From positions 310,001-374,000 of the forward strand of contig DATMRW010000023.1 of assembly GCA_035565775.1 (NCBI GenBank): a DNA stretch of 64,000 nt. Direction: 5' to 3'. A program made the position numbers and the translations under genes. This stretch comes from PRO6 sp035565775. GTDB taxonomy: Bacteria > Pseudomonadota > Alphaproteobacteria > Rhizobiales > Xanthobacteraceae. Shown one piece after another: positions 1 to 10,084 of the stretch. Within the stretch, counting starts at the first letter, position 1; each line of letters starts with the position of its first letter. The notes beneath the pieces were generated by a model. That model saw only the letters and a list, made by a program, of their open reading frames with translations. It searched no databases and was not told the DNA's origin.

Positions 1-1348
1 GACCTACATTCCCAAGATGCTGGCGGGCGAATGGGCCGGCACCATGAACCTGACCGAGCCGCATTGCGGCACGGACCTCGGCCTGCTCCGCACCAAGGCG
101 GTGCCGCAGGCGGACGGCAGCTACAAGATCACCGGCACGAAGATCTTCATCTCGGGCGGTGAGCAGGATCTCACCGAAAACATCATTCACCTCGTGATCG
201 CCCGGATCGAGGGCGCCCCGGCCGGCACCAAGGGCATCTCGCTCTTCGTGGTGCCGAAGGTGCTGCTCAACGCCGACGGCTCGCTCGGCGCGCGCAACGG
301 CGTCACCTGCGGCTCGATCGAGCACAAGATGGGCATCCACGGCAATTCGACCTGTGTGATGAACTACGACAACGCTACCGGCTGGCTCGTCGGCGAGGAG
401 AACAAGGGCCTTGCCGCGATGTTCGTGATGATGAACGAGGCGCGGCTCGGTGTCGGCTTGCAGGGCCTTGCGGTCTCGGAAGTCGCCTACCAGAACGCCG
501 CGAACTACGCGCGCGAGCGCCTGCAGGGCCGCTCGCTGACCGGCGCAAAGGCAAAGGACAAGCCGGCCGATCCGATCATCGTGCACCCCGACGTGCGGCG
601 GATGCTGCTGACCATGCGCGCGTTCAACGAGGGCGCGCGGGCTCTCGTGCTGTGGACCTCGCTGAAGGGCGACATCGCGCGGCTCTCGGACGATGAGAAA
701 GAGCGCCAGGCCGCCGACGACCACATGGGCTTGATGACGCCGGTGATCAAAGGCGTGCTGACCGATACCGGCTTTGCCAATGCCGTGAACGCGCAGCAGG
801 TGTTCGGCGGCCACGGCTACATTGCCGAGCACGGCATGGAGCAGTTCGTGCGCGATGCCCGCATCGCCATGATCTACGAGGGCGCCAACGGCATCCAGGC
901 GCTGGACCTTGTCGGCCGCAAGCTGCCCAAGGACGGCGGCCGCGCAGTGATGAATTTCTTCGGCGAGGTCGGCGCCTTCTGCAAGGAGCACGCCGCCGAC
1001 GAGACCCTGAAGCCGTTCGTCACCCCGCTCAGCAATTCGCTCGGCCACCTGCAGCAGGCGACGATGTGGCTGATGCAGAACGCGATGGGCAAGCCGGACA
1101 ATGCCGGCGCGGCTTCGGTCGACTACATGCATTTGTTCGGGCTGGTGGCGCTCGGCTACATGTGGGCGCTGACCGCCAAGACCGCCGCGGCCAAGCTGGC
1201 GGCGGGCGAAAGCTCGGACTATCTTCGTACCAAACTGGTGACCGGGCGCTTTTTCGTGGAACGGCTCCTGCCGGCGACGGCGACGCACCTCGCCTGCATC
1301 CAGGCGGGAAGCGACACCATCATGGAACTGCCCGCCGAAGCGTTTTGA
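1..1348 (+). CDS. Acyl-CoA dehydrogenase (large DmdC/AidB-like type), 5' truncated
   Basis: FAD-dependent alpha,beta-dehydrogenation of an acyl-CoA, the first step of beta-oxidation. The open frame runs in from the window edge (codons from position 2), so about 150 N-terminal residues are missing if the protein has the roughly 595 residues usual for this subfamily. The visible part shows the substrate/FAD-binding stretch GEWAGTMNLTEPHCGTDLG near the start and, at about visible residue 291, YEGANGIQ, whose Glu is the usual catalytic base. A C-terminal extension beyond the classical 380-residue fold marks the large subfamily annotated as 3-methylmercaptopropionyl-CoA dehydrogenase-like. A thiolase and a FadJ-type enzyme follow on the same strand, so a beta-oxidation operon is likely. 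The exact acyl chain cannot be read from sequence. Confidence 0.93.
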   Translation, partial: TYIPKMLAGEWAGTMNLTEPHCGTDLGLLRTKAVPQADGSYKITGTKIFISGGEQDLTENIIHLVIARIEGAPAGTKGISLFVVPKVLLNADGSLGARNGVTCGSIEHKMGIHGNSTCVMNYDNATGWLVGEENKGLAAMFVMMNEARLGVGLQGLAVSEVAYQNAANYARERLQGRSLTGAKAKDKPADPIIVHPDVRRMLLTMRAFNEGARALVLWTSLKGDIARLSDDEKERQAADDHMGLMTPVIKGVLTDTGFANAVNAQQVFGGHGYIAEHGMEQFVRDARIAMIYEGANGIQALDLVGRKLPKDGGRAVMNFFGEVGAFCKEHAADETLKPFVTPLSNSLGHLQQATMWLMQNAMGKPDNAGAASVDYMHLFGLVALGYMWALTAKTAAAKLAAGESSDYLRTKLVTGRFFVERLLPATATHLACIQAGSDTIMELPAEAF

Positions 1349-1414
1349 TCCGCCACCCGCTCGATCGGGCGGCAGGACGACAATCAATTCAAAGGATCCC
1401 ACAGGGAGAGAGTT

Positions 1415-2623
<1,209 letters not shown>

Positions 2624-2705
2624 TTCATTCCTCCGCCCAAGGGGCGGAGCACCGATAAACGGCCGCGCCATTGGGCCTGCGGCTATCGCTATTGGGAGCG
2701 AAAGC

Positions 2706-4922
2706 ATGTCGTTCAAGAACTTCAAGATTGAGACGGATGCCGATGGCATCGCGCTCGTGACATGGGACATTCCGGGCCGCTCGATGAACGTGCTCGATGC
2801 CGAGACCATCGAGGAGCTTGGCAAGATCGTTGAGGAGACCGCTGCGGACGCGGCGGTGAAGGGCGTCGTCATCACCTCCGGCAAGGAAGCGTTCTCCGCC
2901 GGTGCGGACCTGTCGATGCTCGAAGGCATGGGCCGCAACTATGCGGCAGTGCTGAAGGAGAAGGGCGAGGAAGCCGCCAACAAGCTGGTGTTCGACGAAA
3001 GCCGCAAGCTGTCGCTGACGCTGCGCGCGATCGAAACCAGCGGCAAGCCGTGGGTCGCCGCGATCAACGGCCTCGCGCTGGGCGGCGCGTTCGAACTGAC
3101 GCTCGCCTGCCACCATCGCGTCGCCGCCGCCGACAATCCCAAGATCCGGCTCGGCCTGCCCGAGGTGAAGGTCGGCCTGTTCCCCGGTGCCGGCGGCACC
3201 CAGCGCCTGCCGCGCATGATGCCGACGCAGGACGCGCTGCAGATGCTGCTCAAGGGCGACCAACTCACCGTGGCCCGCGCGCACGCGGCCAAGATCATCG
3301 GCGCGGCAGTGCCGCAGGCCGATCTGATCGTGACCGCGAAGGCGTGGATCAAGGATGGCGGCAAGCCGGTGCAGCCGTGGGACGTGAAGGGCTTCAAGCT
3401 GCCGGGCGGCCCGGTCTATTCCGCCGCCGGCATGAACACCTTCCCGCCGGCCAACGCGATCTATCGCCGCGAGACCTACGACAACTATCCGGCCGCGCGC
3501 GCGATCATGAGCTGCGTGTATGAGGGCCTGCTGGTGCCGATCGATGTGGCGCTGCGCATCGAGTCGCGCTACTTCGCCAAAATCGTCCGCAGCAAGGAAG
3601 CCGCGGCGATGATCCGCAGCCTCTTCGTGTCGATGCAGGACCTCAACAAGGGCGCGCGCCGCCCGACCGATGTGCCGCCGCGCCCGGTGCAGAAGCTCGC
3701 GGTCATCGGTGCTGGCTTCATGGGCGCGAGCATCGGCTATGTCTCGGCGCAGGCCGGGATCGAGGTGGTGCTGATCGACCGCGATCAGGAAAGCGCGGAC
3801 AAGGGCAAGGCTCACGCCAAGTCGGTGATCGACGGCCTCGTCGCCAAGGGCCGCGCCAAGGATGCCGACCGTGACGCCGTGCTCGGCCGCATCACTCCGA
3901 CCGCCGATCTCAATGCGGTGAGCGATTGCGACCTGATCATCGAGGCGGTGTTCGAGGATCGTCAGGTCAAGGCTGACATTTTCGCCAAGGTGCAGCCCTT
4001 GATGAAGGAAGGGGCGATTTTCGCCTCCAACACCTCGACGCTGCCGATCAACTCTCTGGCCGAAGAGTTCAAGGACCAGGCCAAGTTCATCGGCATCCAC
4101 TTCTTCTCGCCGGTCGAGAAGATGATGCTGGTCGAGGTCATCGTCGGCCGCAACACCGGCAATGTGGCCCTCGCCACGGCGCTCGACTACGTCCGCCAGA
4201 TCAAGAAGACGCCGATCGTCGTCAACGATTCGCGCGGCTTCTTTGCCAACCGCTGCGTGCTGCGTTTCACCGCCGAGGGGCTGGAAATGCTGATGGAAGG
4301 CGTGCCGCCGGCGATGATCGAGAACACCGCGCGGATGGCCGGCATGCCGGTCGGCCCGCTGTCGCTGTCGGACGAGATCGCGCTCGATCTCGTGCTCCGC
4401 ATCATGAAGGCGACGGAAGCGGATCTCGGCGCGAACGCTGTCGACCAGGCGCAGAAGAAGCTCATCGTCGAGATGGTCGAGAAGCTGGGCCGCTTCGGCC
4501 GCAAGAACGGCAAGGGGTTTTACGACTATCCCGAGAAGGGCAAGGGCCAGAAGAGCCTGTGGACCGGTATTGCCGATCTGCTGCCAAAGAAGCTCGATCC
4601 CGACACCCTCGATGTCGAGGAGCTCAAGCAGCGTTTCCTCGTGGTGCAGGCGGTCGAGGCCGCGCGCACGGTCGAGGACAACGTCATCGTCGATCCGCGC
4701 GAGGCTGATGTCGGCTCGATCCTCGGCTTCGGCTTTGCGCCGTTCACCGGCGGCACGCTGTCCTACATCGACTTCATGGGCGTGAAGAACTTCGTCGCGC
4801 TCTGCCACAAGCTGGAAGCCAAGTACGGCTCGCGCTTTACCCCGCCGAAGCTGCTCATCGAGATGGCGGAAAAGGGCGAGACCTTCTACACCCGCTTTGC
4901 GCCGAAAAAGGCTGCGGCGTAA
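2706..4922 (+). CDS. fadJ: FadJ-type bifunctional enoyl-CoA hydratase / 3-hydroxyacyl-CoA dehydrogenase
   Basis: A 738-residue two-step beta-oxidation enzyme. Residues 1 to about 300 form a crotonase domain with oxyanion-hole segment GLALGGAFE (about 121-129) and the glutamate-bearing GLPEVKVGLFPGAGGTQ (about 150-166). An NAD-binding Rossmann domain begins at VIGAGFMGASIG (about 333), and the catalytic His lies in HFFSPVEKMMLVEV (about 465). A C-terminal 3-hydroxyacyl-CoA dehydrogenase domain completes it. It starts at ATG behind GGGAGCGAAAGC. It follows the thiolase by 82 nt and ends at a strong terminator, so it is the last gene of the beta-oxidation unit. A long open frame on the opposite strand is a GC-rich shadow. 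Confidence 0.95.
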   Translation: MSFKNFKIETDADGIALVTWDIPGRSMNVLDAETIEELGKIVEETAADAAVKGVVITSGKEAFSAGADLSMLEGMGRNYAAVLKEKGEEAANKLVFDESRKLSLTLRAIETSGKPWVAAINGLALGGAFELTLACHHRVAAADNPKIRLGLPEVKVGLFPGAGGTQRLPRMMPTQDALQMLLKGDQLTVARAHAAKIIGAAVPQADLIVTAKAWIKDGGKPVQPWDVKGFKLPGGPVYSAAGMNTFPPANAIYRRETYDNYPAARAIMSCVYEGLLVPIDVALRIESRYFAKIVRSKEAAAMIRSLFVSMQDLNKGARRPTDVPPRPVQKLAVIGAGFMGASIGYVSAQAGIEVVLIDRDQESADKGKAHAKSVIDGLVAKGRAKDADRDAVLGRITPTADLNAVSDCDLIIEAVFEDRQVKADIFAKVQPLMKEGAIFASNTSTLPINSLAEEFKDQAKFIGIHFFSPVEKMMLVEVIVGRNTGNVALATALDYVRQIKKTPIVVNDSRGFFANRCVLRFTAEGLEMLMEGVPPAMIENTARMAGMPVGPLSLSDEIALDLVLRIMKATEADLGANAVDQAQKKLIVEMVEKLGRFGRKNGKGFYDYPEKGKGQKSLWTGIADLLPKKLDPDTLDVEELKQRFLVVQAVEAARTVEDNVIVDPREADVGSILGFGFAPFTGGTLSYIDFMGVKNFVALCHKLEAKYGSRFTPPKLLIEMAEKGETFYTRFAPKKAAA

Positions 4923-4944
4923 GCCTTCGCGGCCCCCGAAACGA

Positions 4945-4980
4945 CGCTGCCTCCCGGATCGGGAGGCAGCGTTTTTCTTT
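4945..4980 (+). terminator. Rho-independent terminator after fadJ
   Basis: A perfect 12-bp stem CGCTGCCTCCCG / CGGGAGGCAGCG with a 3-nt loop, followed immediately by TTTTTCTTT. It closes the beta-oxidation operon. Confidence 0.95.
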
Positions 4981-5007
4981 GACGGTCTGTTGAAGCCGTC
5001 AGCAGGC

Positions 5008-5610
5008 TCAGGCGAGGCCTTCGGCCTTCAGCGCTTCCTGAACCATCGGCCGCGCCGCGACCCGCGCCTTGTAGGCAACGAGGTTTTTCAGCGCCGAGAT
5101 GTCGAACTTGTGGGCGTCGGCCCAGCGCAGCATGGTGTAGAGATAACCGTCGGCGACCGAGAAGTTGCCCATCAGGTAGTCGCGGCCGGCGAGTTTTTCG
5201 TCGACATAGGCGAGCTTGCCCATCAGGCGATCACGGAAGAATGCCTTGGTCTCGTCGCCGAGCACCGGGCTGAACAGCGGGCTGAAATTCTTGTGCAACT
5301 CGCTGGTGAGGAAGTTCAGCCACTCCTGCAGGCGGTAGCGCGCAGTGGTGCCGTTGGCCGGGGCGAGTTTGCTGTCGCCGGCCTTGTCGGCGATCACCTG
5401 GACGATGACCGGGCCCTCGGTCAGCATCTCGCCGTCTTCGAGCACGAGGGTCGGCACCTGCCCCTTGGGGTTGACCTTGAGAAAGTCGTCGCCCCCTTCG
5501 AGCTTTTTCGCCCGCAGGTCGACCCTGACGGTCTCATGGGGAATTCCGGCTTCCAGCAGGGCGATATGCGGTGACAGCGAGCAAGCTCCGGGGGAGTAGT
5601 ACAGCTTCAT
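5008..5610 (-). CDS. gstA: Glutathione S-transferase, beta class
   Basis: A 200-residue cytosolic GST that conjugates glutathione to electrophiles or reduces mixed disulfides. The N-terminal thioredoxin fold carries the beta-class Cys10 in SPGACSLSPHI, the cis-Pro motif GQVPTL and the glutathione-contacting EGPVIVQ segment. The C-terminal half is the all-alpha domain with NFSVADGYLY. Length and motifs match GstA. It is divergent from a MarR-family regulator across a 129-bp region holding palindromic sites, suggesting local control of detoxification. A gshA gene lies 1.3 kb away. Confidence 0.95.
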   Translation of the reverse strand: MKLYYSPGACSLSPHIALLEAGIPHETVRVDLRAKKLEGGDDFLKVNPKGQVPTLVLEDGEMLTEGPVIVQVIADKAGDSKLAPANGTTARYRLQEWLNFLTSELHKNFSPLFSPVLGDETKAFFRDRLMGKLAYVDEKLAGRDYLMGNFSVADGYLYTMLRWADAHKFDISALKNLVAYKARVAARPMVQEALKAEGLA

Positions 5611-5656
5611 TTGGGTGCCTTCCTGCGATGAATTGGATTAGTTTCTCAACGATGCG

Positions 5657-5706
5657 ACTAAATGCTGTAGCGGGAAATAGTCAAGATTGATGCAATTGCA
5701 TTTAGT
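5657..5706. promoter_or_regulatory. Candidate MarR operator between gstA and marR
   Basis: Two nested symmetries lie in the divergent intergenic region. One is a 9-bp perfect inverted repeat, ACTAAATGC (5657-5665) with GCATTTAGT (5698-5706). The other is a 12-bp perfect palindrome, ATGCAATTGCAT (5690-5701), overlapping the right arm. MarR proteins bind such AT-rich palindromes between themselves and the gene they control; binding here is inferred. Confidence 0.55.
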
Positions 5707-5739
5707 TGTTAATGTCGCGGATCACAGTTTGGTGAGGCC

Positions 5740-6225
5740 ATGAAACGCAAACCTTCGATCGAGGCGACCGACGCCTGGACGCGCCTGATGCGGGTGCAGA
5801 GCCGGGTTTTGGGTGCTGTCGAACAGGACCTGAAGAAGGAAGGCTTTCCGCCTCTGGCGTGGTATGAAGCGCTGCTTGAGCTGTCCCTGGCTCCGAGCGG
5901 CGAATTGCGGCCGGTCGAACTTGAGCGCCAGATGCTGATTCCCCAGTACTCGACCTCGCGGCTGATCGACCGCCTGGTGGACGAGGGGCTGGCGGTGCGC
6001 CGCGAATGCCAGAAGGACAAGCGCGGCCAATATGTCGAGATCACTGAAGCAGGGCGAACCTTGCAAAAGAACATGTGGAACGCCTATGCCGCTGCGATCG
6101 AGCGCCATGTCGGCTGCAAATTGTCGGATGCTGACGCAATGAAGCTGTGCGAACTGCTTGACCAACTCGGTTGCTCCTGCGATGGGGCGACCGCAAACCG
6201 TCGGGAAGCCGTGTCTTCCAGATGA
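5740..6225 (+). CDS. MarR-family transcriptional regulator
   Basis: A 161-residue winged-helix dimeric repressor of MarR type. The central part contains the DNA-binding region: LERQMLIPQYSTSRLIDRLV is the helix-turn-helix, followed by wing residues GLAVRRECQKDKRGQYVEIT with the conserved D-x-R-like segment. Long N- and C-terminal helices would form the dimer interface. A C-terminal Cys pair (GCSCDG) is unusual and could make it redox-sensitive, though that is only a guess. It starts at ATG 129 bp from the divergent gstA, its likely target, with palindromes in between. Confidence 0.9.
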   Translation: MKRKPSIEATDAWTRLMRVQSRVLGAVEQDLKKEGFPPLAWYEALLELSLAPSGELRPVELERQMLIPQYSTSRLIDRLVDEGLAVRRECQKDKRGQYVEITEAGRTLQKNMWNAYAAAIERHVGCKLSDADAMKLCELLDQLGCSCDGATANRREAVSSR

Positions 6226-6321
6226 TGTCCCGTACCCCTGTCCCGCCGGTCGTGCGCTCGTGCGCCCGGCGTCCCCGCCCTCACGCGTCCCTGGCGGCCG
6301 CGCACCCGACCCGGATGTTCC

Positions 6322-7692
6322 ATGGCGCGTGATCAGATCGATATGACGCCCCTGCAGTCGCGCGACGAGCTTGTCGCGTGGCTTGAAGAAGGCGTGAAGC
6401 CTGCCGCCGATTTTCGCATCGGCACCGAGCACGAAAAGACCCCGTTCACCATCGAGGGCCATCGCCCGGTCGCCTATGGCGGGCCGCACGGCATTCGCGC
6501 GCTGCTCGAGGGCATGCAACTCCTGCTCGGCTGGGAGCCGATCATGGAGGGCACCAACATCATCGGCCTCTATGACGTGACCGGCGGCGGCGCGATCTCG
6601 CTGGAGCCGGGCGGCCAGTTCGAGCTGTCGGGCGCGCCGGTCGAGACGCTGCACCAGTCGCTGGCCGAGCTGACCGCGCATCTGGCGCAGGTGAAGGAAG
6701 TCGCCGAGCCGCTCGGCATCGGCTTCCTCGGCCTCGGCATGACGCCGTCGTGGTCGCGCGCGGAAATTCCGGTAATGCCGAAGGGCCGCTACCAGATCAT
6801 GACGCGCTACATGCCGAAGGTCGGTACGCTCGGCCTCGACATGATGTATCGGACCTGCACGGTGCAGACCAATCTCGACTTCTCCTCGGAAGCGGACATG
6901 GTGAAGAAGCTGCGCGTCTCGCTGGCGCTGCAGCCGATCGCAACCGCGCTGTTCGCCAATTCGCCTTTCACCGAGGGCAAGCCCAACGGCTTTTTGTCAT
7001 TCCGCTCCGAGATCTGGCGGGACACCGACAATGCGCGCGCCGGCATGCTGCCGTGGGCGTTCGAGGATGGCATGGGTTTTGAGCGCTGGGTCGACTACGC
7101 GCTCGACGTGCCGATGTATTTCGTCAAGCGTGGCGATCGCTATATCGACGTCGCCGGTACCTCGTTCCGCGACTTCTTCGCGGGCAAGAACCCGCTCCTG
7201 AAGGGCGAGCAGCCGACGCTGTCGGACTGGGCCAATCATCTCTCGACGATTTTCCCTGAAGTGCGCCTGAAGCGTTATCTCGAAATGCGCGGCGCCGACA
7301 ACGTGCCGTGGGCGCGCATCACGGCGCTGCCGGCGTTCTGGGTCGGCCTGCTTTATGACGACGTCAGCCTCGATGCCGCGTGGGAGATCGCGAAGAACTG
7401 GACCGCCGAGGAGCGGCAGGCGCTTCGCGACGAGGTGCCGCGTCTTGGGCTCAAGGCGAAGATCGGTGGCCGCTATGCCTTCGAGATCGCCAAGGAATGT
7501 CTCGTTCTGGCCCATGGCGGCCTGCGGCGACGGAACCGGCTCGACGGCTCCGGCCGCGACGAATCCCGTCACCTTGCGCCGCTCGACGAGACGATTGAGA
7601 CGGGCAAGAGCCCGGCTGAAGTATTGTTGGAGAAGTATCACGGTCCGTGGGGCCGGTCGGTCGAGCCGGTCTACAAGGAATACGCGCTCTAG
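6322..7692 (+). CDS. gshA: Glutamate-cysteine ligase (alphaproteobacterial/plant type)
   Basis: A 456-residue ATP-dependent ligase forming gamma-glutamylcysteine, the first and rate-limiting step of glutathione synthesis. The sequence fits the GCS2/plant-like class: RIGTEHEKTPF near the N terminus, GGAISLEPGGQFELSGAP (about 90-107), PKGRYQIMTRYMPKVG (about 152-167) and the internal MRGADNVPWARI segment. The length matches the family. The start is taken at ATG 6322; an in-frame ATG seven codons on is possible because neither has a strong ribosome-binding site. It lies 96 bp downstream of the MarR gene. Confidence 0.95.
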   Translation: MARDQIDMTPLQSRDELVAWLEEGVKPAADFRIGTEHEKTPFTIEGHRPVAYGGPHGIRALLEGMQLLLGWEPIMEGTNIIGLYDVTGGGAISLEPGGQFELSGAPVETLHQSLAELTAHLAQVKEVAEPLGIGFLGLGMTPSWSRAEIPVMPKGRYQIMTRYMPKVGTLGLDMMYRTCTVQTNLDFSSEADMVKKLRVSLALQPIATALFANSPFTEGKPNGFLSFRSEIWRDTDNARAGMLPWAFEDGMGFERWVDYALDVPMYFVKRGDRYIDVAGTSFRDFFAGKNPLLKGEQPTLSDWANHLSTIFPEVRLKRYLEMRGADNVPWARITALPAFWVGLLYDDVSLDAAWEIAKNWTAEERQALRDEVPRLGLKAKIGGRYAFEIAKECLVLAHGGLRRRNRLDGSGRDESRHLAPLDETIETGKSPAEVLLEKYHGPWGRSVEPVYKEYAL

Positions 7693-8000
7693 TTCCCGTC
7701 CTCAGAGGTCGGTCCGCCGCTCCCCGCGGCGGAGCTGGTTTGCCGGCGCCGGGACGGGTTGTTCATCGCCCATACAGCAACGGGGCGATTAGATGACGGC
7801 CTCCGGACGGGTTCCGGCATGAACCGACGTCGCTTCACGCAGCGAGCGGGAGGGGGCGGAGAATTTGGCGCTGGCAATTCCGGCCGCTCAGGCTCCGATC
7901 CTTTGGGCGCAGCAATGTGCTTTCCGATCATCGTCGTGGAAGGCGCGTCGACGGTGGCGCGTTCATGCCGGCCCGGCCAATCGCCGAAGGTCGCACCGGT
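7693..8000. other. Intergenic stretch without a convincing gene
   Basis: 308 bp between gshA and the PAN-domain gene. It contains a GC-rich hairpin (CCGCCGC/GCGGCGG near 7712-7730) without a T-run. Short open frames here lack ribosome-binding sites and recognisable protein character, including an in-frame GTG-initiated extension of the next gene from 7917. Confidence 0.5.
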
Positions 8001-8543
8001 ATGCTCAGGGCCAGCCTGGTCATCTTTTCACTGATGTTGCTGTTTGGGGGTGCGGTGCCGCGGCAGGCGGCGGCGCAGGCGAATTTCGATCGCCCCGGCG
8101 GCGACTACAAGCATTTCAAGGTGCAGTCCGGCGATCCTGCCGATTGCGCGCTGTCCTGCGAGCGCGATCGCTTATGCCGGGCGTGGAGCTTTAGCTATCC
8201 GAAGGACAAGGGCGGCGCGGTATGCTGGCTGAAAAGCACCGTGCCGGCGCGCACGGCTAACAACTGCTGCGTCACCGGGGTGCGCGGCGCCGGGGTGGTG
8301 GAGCGGCGGACGCGGTCGGTGGAATCATCCATCGACCGGATCGGCGGCGATCTGCGCAGTTTCGAGCTGAAGGCTGGGCAGGGCGAAGACACCTGCCGCA
8401 AGGCGTGCGACGACGACAACAAGTGCCGCGCCTGGACCTTTGCGCGGGCCGGTTATCTCGGGCCGGAGGCGCGGTGCTATCTGAAAAGCCAGATTAAGCC
8501 GCCGCGCCGCAGCCCGTGCTGTACCTCGGGTGTCGTGAGATAG
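8001..8543 (+). CDS. Secreted protein with two PAN/apple-like domains
   Basis: The chosen start gives 180 residues: an N-terminal signal peptide (MLRASLVIFSLMLLFGGAVP, then RQAAAQ) followed by two copies of a Cys-rich PAN fold. Repeat 1 begins FDRPGGDYKHF and repeat 2 IDRIGGDLRSF. Each has a DC/DTC...C...CRAW(S/T)F core and ends in NCCVTGV or PCCTSGV. PAN domains bind protein or carbohydrate ligands and are held by disulfides, so a periplasmic or extracellular role is expected. The ATG at 8001 is preferred over upstream GTG/ATG codons because it places the signal peptide at the N terminus behind a GAAGG site. It is convergent with tldD, ten bases away. Confidence 0.82.
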   Translation: MLRASLVIFSLMLLFGGAVPRQAAAQANFDRPGGDYKHFKVQSGDPADCALSCERDRLCRAWSFSYPKDKGGAVCWLKSTVPARTANNCCVTGVRGAGVVERRTRSVESSIDRIGGDLRSFELKAGQGEDTCRKACDDDNKCRAWTFARAGYLGPEARCYLKSQIKPPRRSPCCTSGVVR

Positions 8544-8553
8544 TCGCGGCAAC

Positions 8554-9993
8554 TCAGGCCGCCGCGCCCGTGCCCCCGACGGTGATCTTGTCCATCCGCA
8601 GCGTCGGCTGGCCGACGCCGACCGGCACGCCCTGTCCGTTCTTGCCGCAGGTGCCGATCCCGGCATCGAGCTGAAGGTCGTTGCCGACCATGGTGATGCG
8701 GTGCAGGTCGGTCGGACCGTTGCCGATCAGCATCACGCCCTTGAGCGGCGCGCCGACCTTGCCGTTCTCGATCCGGTAGGCCTCGGTGCACTGGAAGACA
8801 TATTTGCCGGAGGTGATGTCGACCTGGCCGCCGCCAAAATTGGCGGCGAAGATGCCGTTCTTGACCGACGCCAGAACCTCCTCCGGGGAATGGCTGCCGG
8901 CGAGCATGTAGGTGTTGGTCATGCGCGGCATCGGGACATGGGCATAGCTCTCGCGGCGGCCGTTGCCGGTCGGCTTCATGCCCATCAGGCGGGCGTTCTG
9001 CCGGTCCTGCATGTAGCCGACCAGAATGCCGTCCTCGATCAGCACCGTGCGGTTGGTCGGCGTGCCCTCGTCGTCGATCGAGAGCGAGCCGCGCCGCGCC
9101 GCGATGGTGCCGTCATCGACCACGGTGACGCCCTTGGCGGCGACCTGCTGGCCCATCAGCCCGGCGAAGGCCGACGTCTTCTTGCGGTTGAAATCGCCCT
9201 CGAGGCCATGGCCGACGGCCTCGTGCAGCATCACGCCGGGCCAGCCGGGGCCGAGCACGATGTCCATTTCGCCGGCCGGGGCCGCGACCGAATCCAGATT
9301 GATGATAGCCTGCCGGAGCGCGTTGTCGGCGGCGTTGCGCCAGGCCTTGGCATCGATGAAGTTGGCATAGCCCTCGCGGCCGCCATAGCCGTGGCTGCCG
9401 GTTTCCTGCCGGTCGCCGGAGCCGGCGACGACGGAAATGTGGACGCGCACCAGCGGGCGGATGTCGCGGTAGCTCTCGCCATCGGGGCGGACGATCTCGA
9501 TCACCTGCCAGGTTGCACCGAGGCTGACGGAAACCTGCCGCACGCGGGGGTCCTTGTCGCGGACGTAGGCGTCGATCTCGGCGAGCAGCTTGACCTTCTG
9601 CTCGAAGGCCGGGCCGTCGAGCGGGTTCTCATCGCCGTAGAGGCGGATATTGGTGCGCGGCGGAGCGGCGGCGAAGGTGCCGGAGTAGTCGCCGCCAACG
9701 GCCGCGACGGCATCCGCGGCGCGCCGCAGCGCCGGCAGGGAGAGGTCCGACGAGTGGGCGTAGCCCACTGCCTCGTTCTTGACGGCGCGCAGGCCAAAAC
9801 CCTGTGCGGTGTCGTAGGTCGCCTGCTTGAGGCGGCCATTGTCGAAGGCGAGCGCCTCGGACTGGCGGTATTCGAGGAACAACTCGCCGTCATCGGAGCC
9901 GTTGAGGCCGCGGCTGATCTCTTTTTGCACGTCGCTGCGGTCGAGGCCGGCGCGCTCGATGAGGGAGGTGATAGCGGGATGCGACATGGTCAT
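8554..9993 (-). CDS. tldD: Metalloprotease TldD
   Basis: A 479-residue TldD subunit. In characterised bacteria the TldD-TldE heterodimer degrades unfolded peptides and matures modified peptides such as microcin B17. The zinc site HEAVGHGLEGD (HExxxH, about residues 256-261) is intact, and the C terminus carries the expected TldD beta-domain. The start at 9993 is preferred because AAAGGA lies 7 nt upstream on the minus strand; an ATG two codons later is also possible. The partner tldE/pmbA is not in this window. It sits head-to-tail with the upstream IalB-like gene. Confidence 0.95.
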   Translation of the reverse strand: MTMSHPAITSLIERAGLDRSDVQKEISRGLNGSDDGELFLEYRQSEALAFDNGRLKQATYDTAQGFGLRAVKNEAVGYAHSSDLSLPALRRAADAVAAVGGDYSGTFAAAPPRTNIRLYGDENPLDGPAFEQKVKLLAEIDAYVRDKDPRVRQVSVSLGATWQVIEIVRPDGESYRDIRPLVRVHISVVAGSGDRQETGSHGYGGREGYANFIDAKAWRNAADNALRQAIINLDSVAAPAGEMDIVLGPGWPGVMLHEAVGHGLEGDFNRKKTSAFAGLMGQQVAAKGVTVVDDGTIAARRGSLSIDDEGTPTNRTVLIEDGILVGYMQDRQNARLMGMKPTGNGRRESYAHVPMPRMTNTYMLAGSHSPEEVLASVKNGIFAANFGGGQVDITSGKYVFQCTEAYRIENGKVGAPLKGVMLIGNGPTDLHRITMVGNDLQLDAGIGTCGKNGQGVPVGVGQPTLRMDKITVGGTGAAA

Positions 9994-10084
9994 ACAAATC
10001 CTTTCCCGCAACTTGCGGGCGATGATCAAGCTGTCGCCATAAAATAGGGACGATCCCGGCCAATGGCGAGGGGTGGCGGGCGGC

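Noticed and set aside
2625..4808. Long open frame on the minus strand opposite fadJ (over 700 codons)
   Set aside because: Composition is the His/Arg/Asp-rich pattern of antisense frames in GC-rich codon-biased genes; the plus strand is an unambiguous enzyme.
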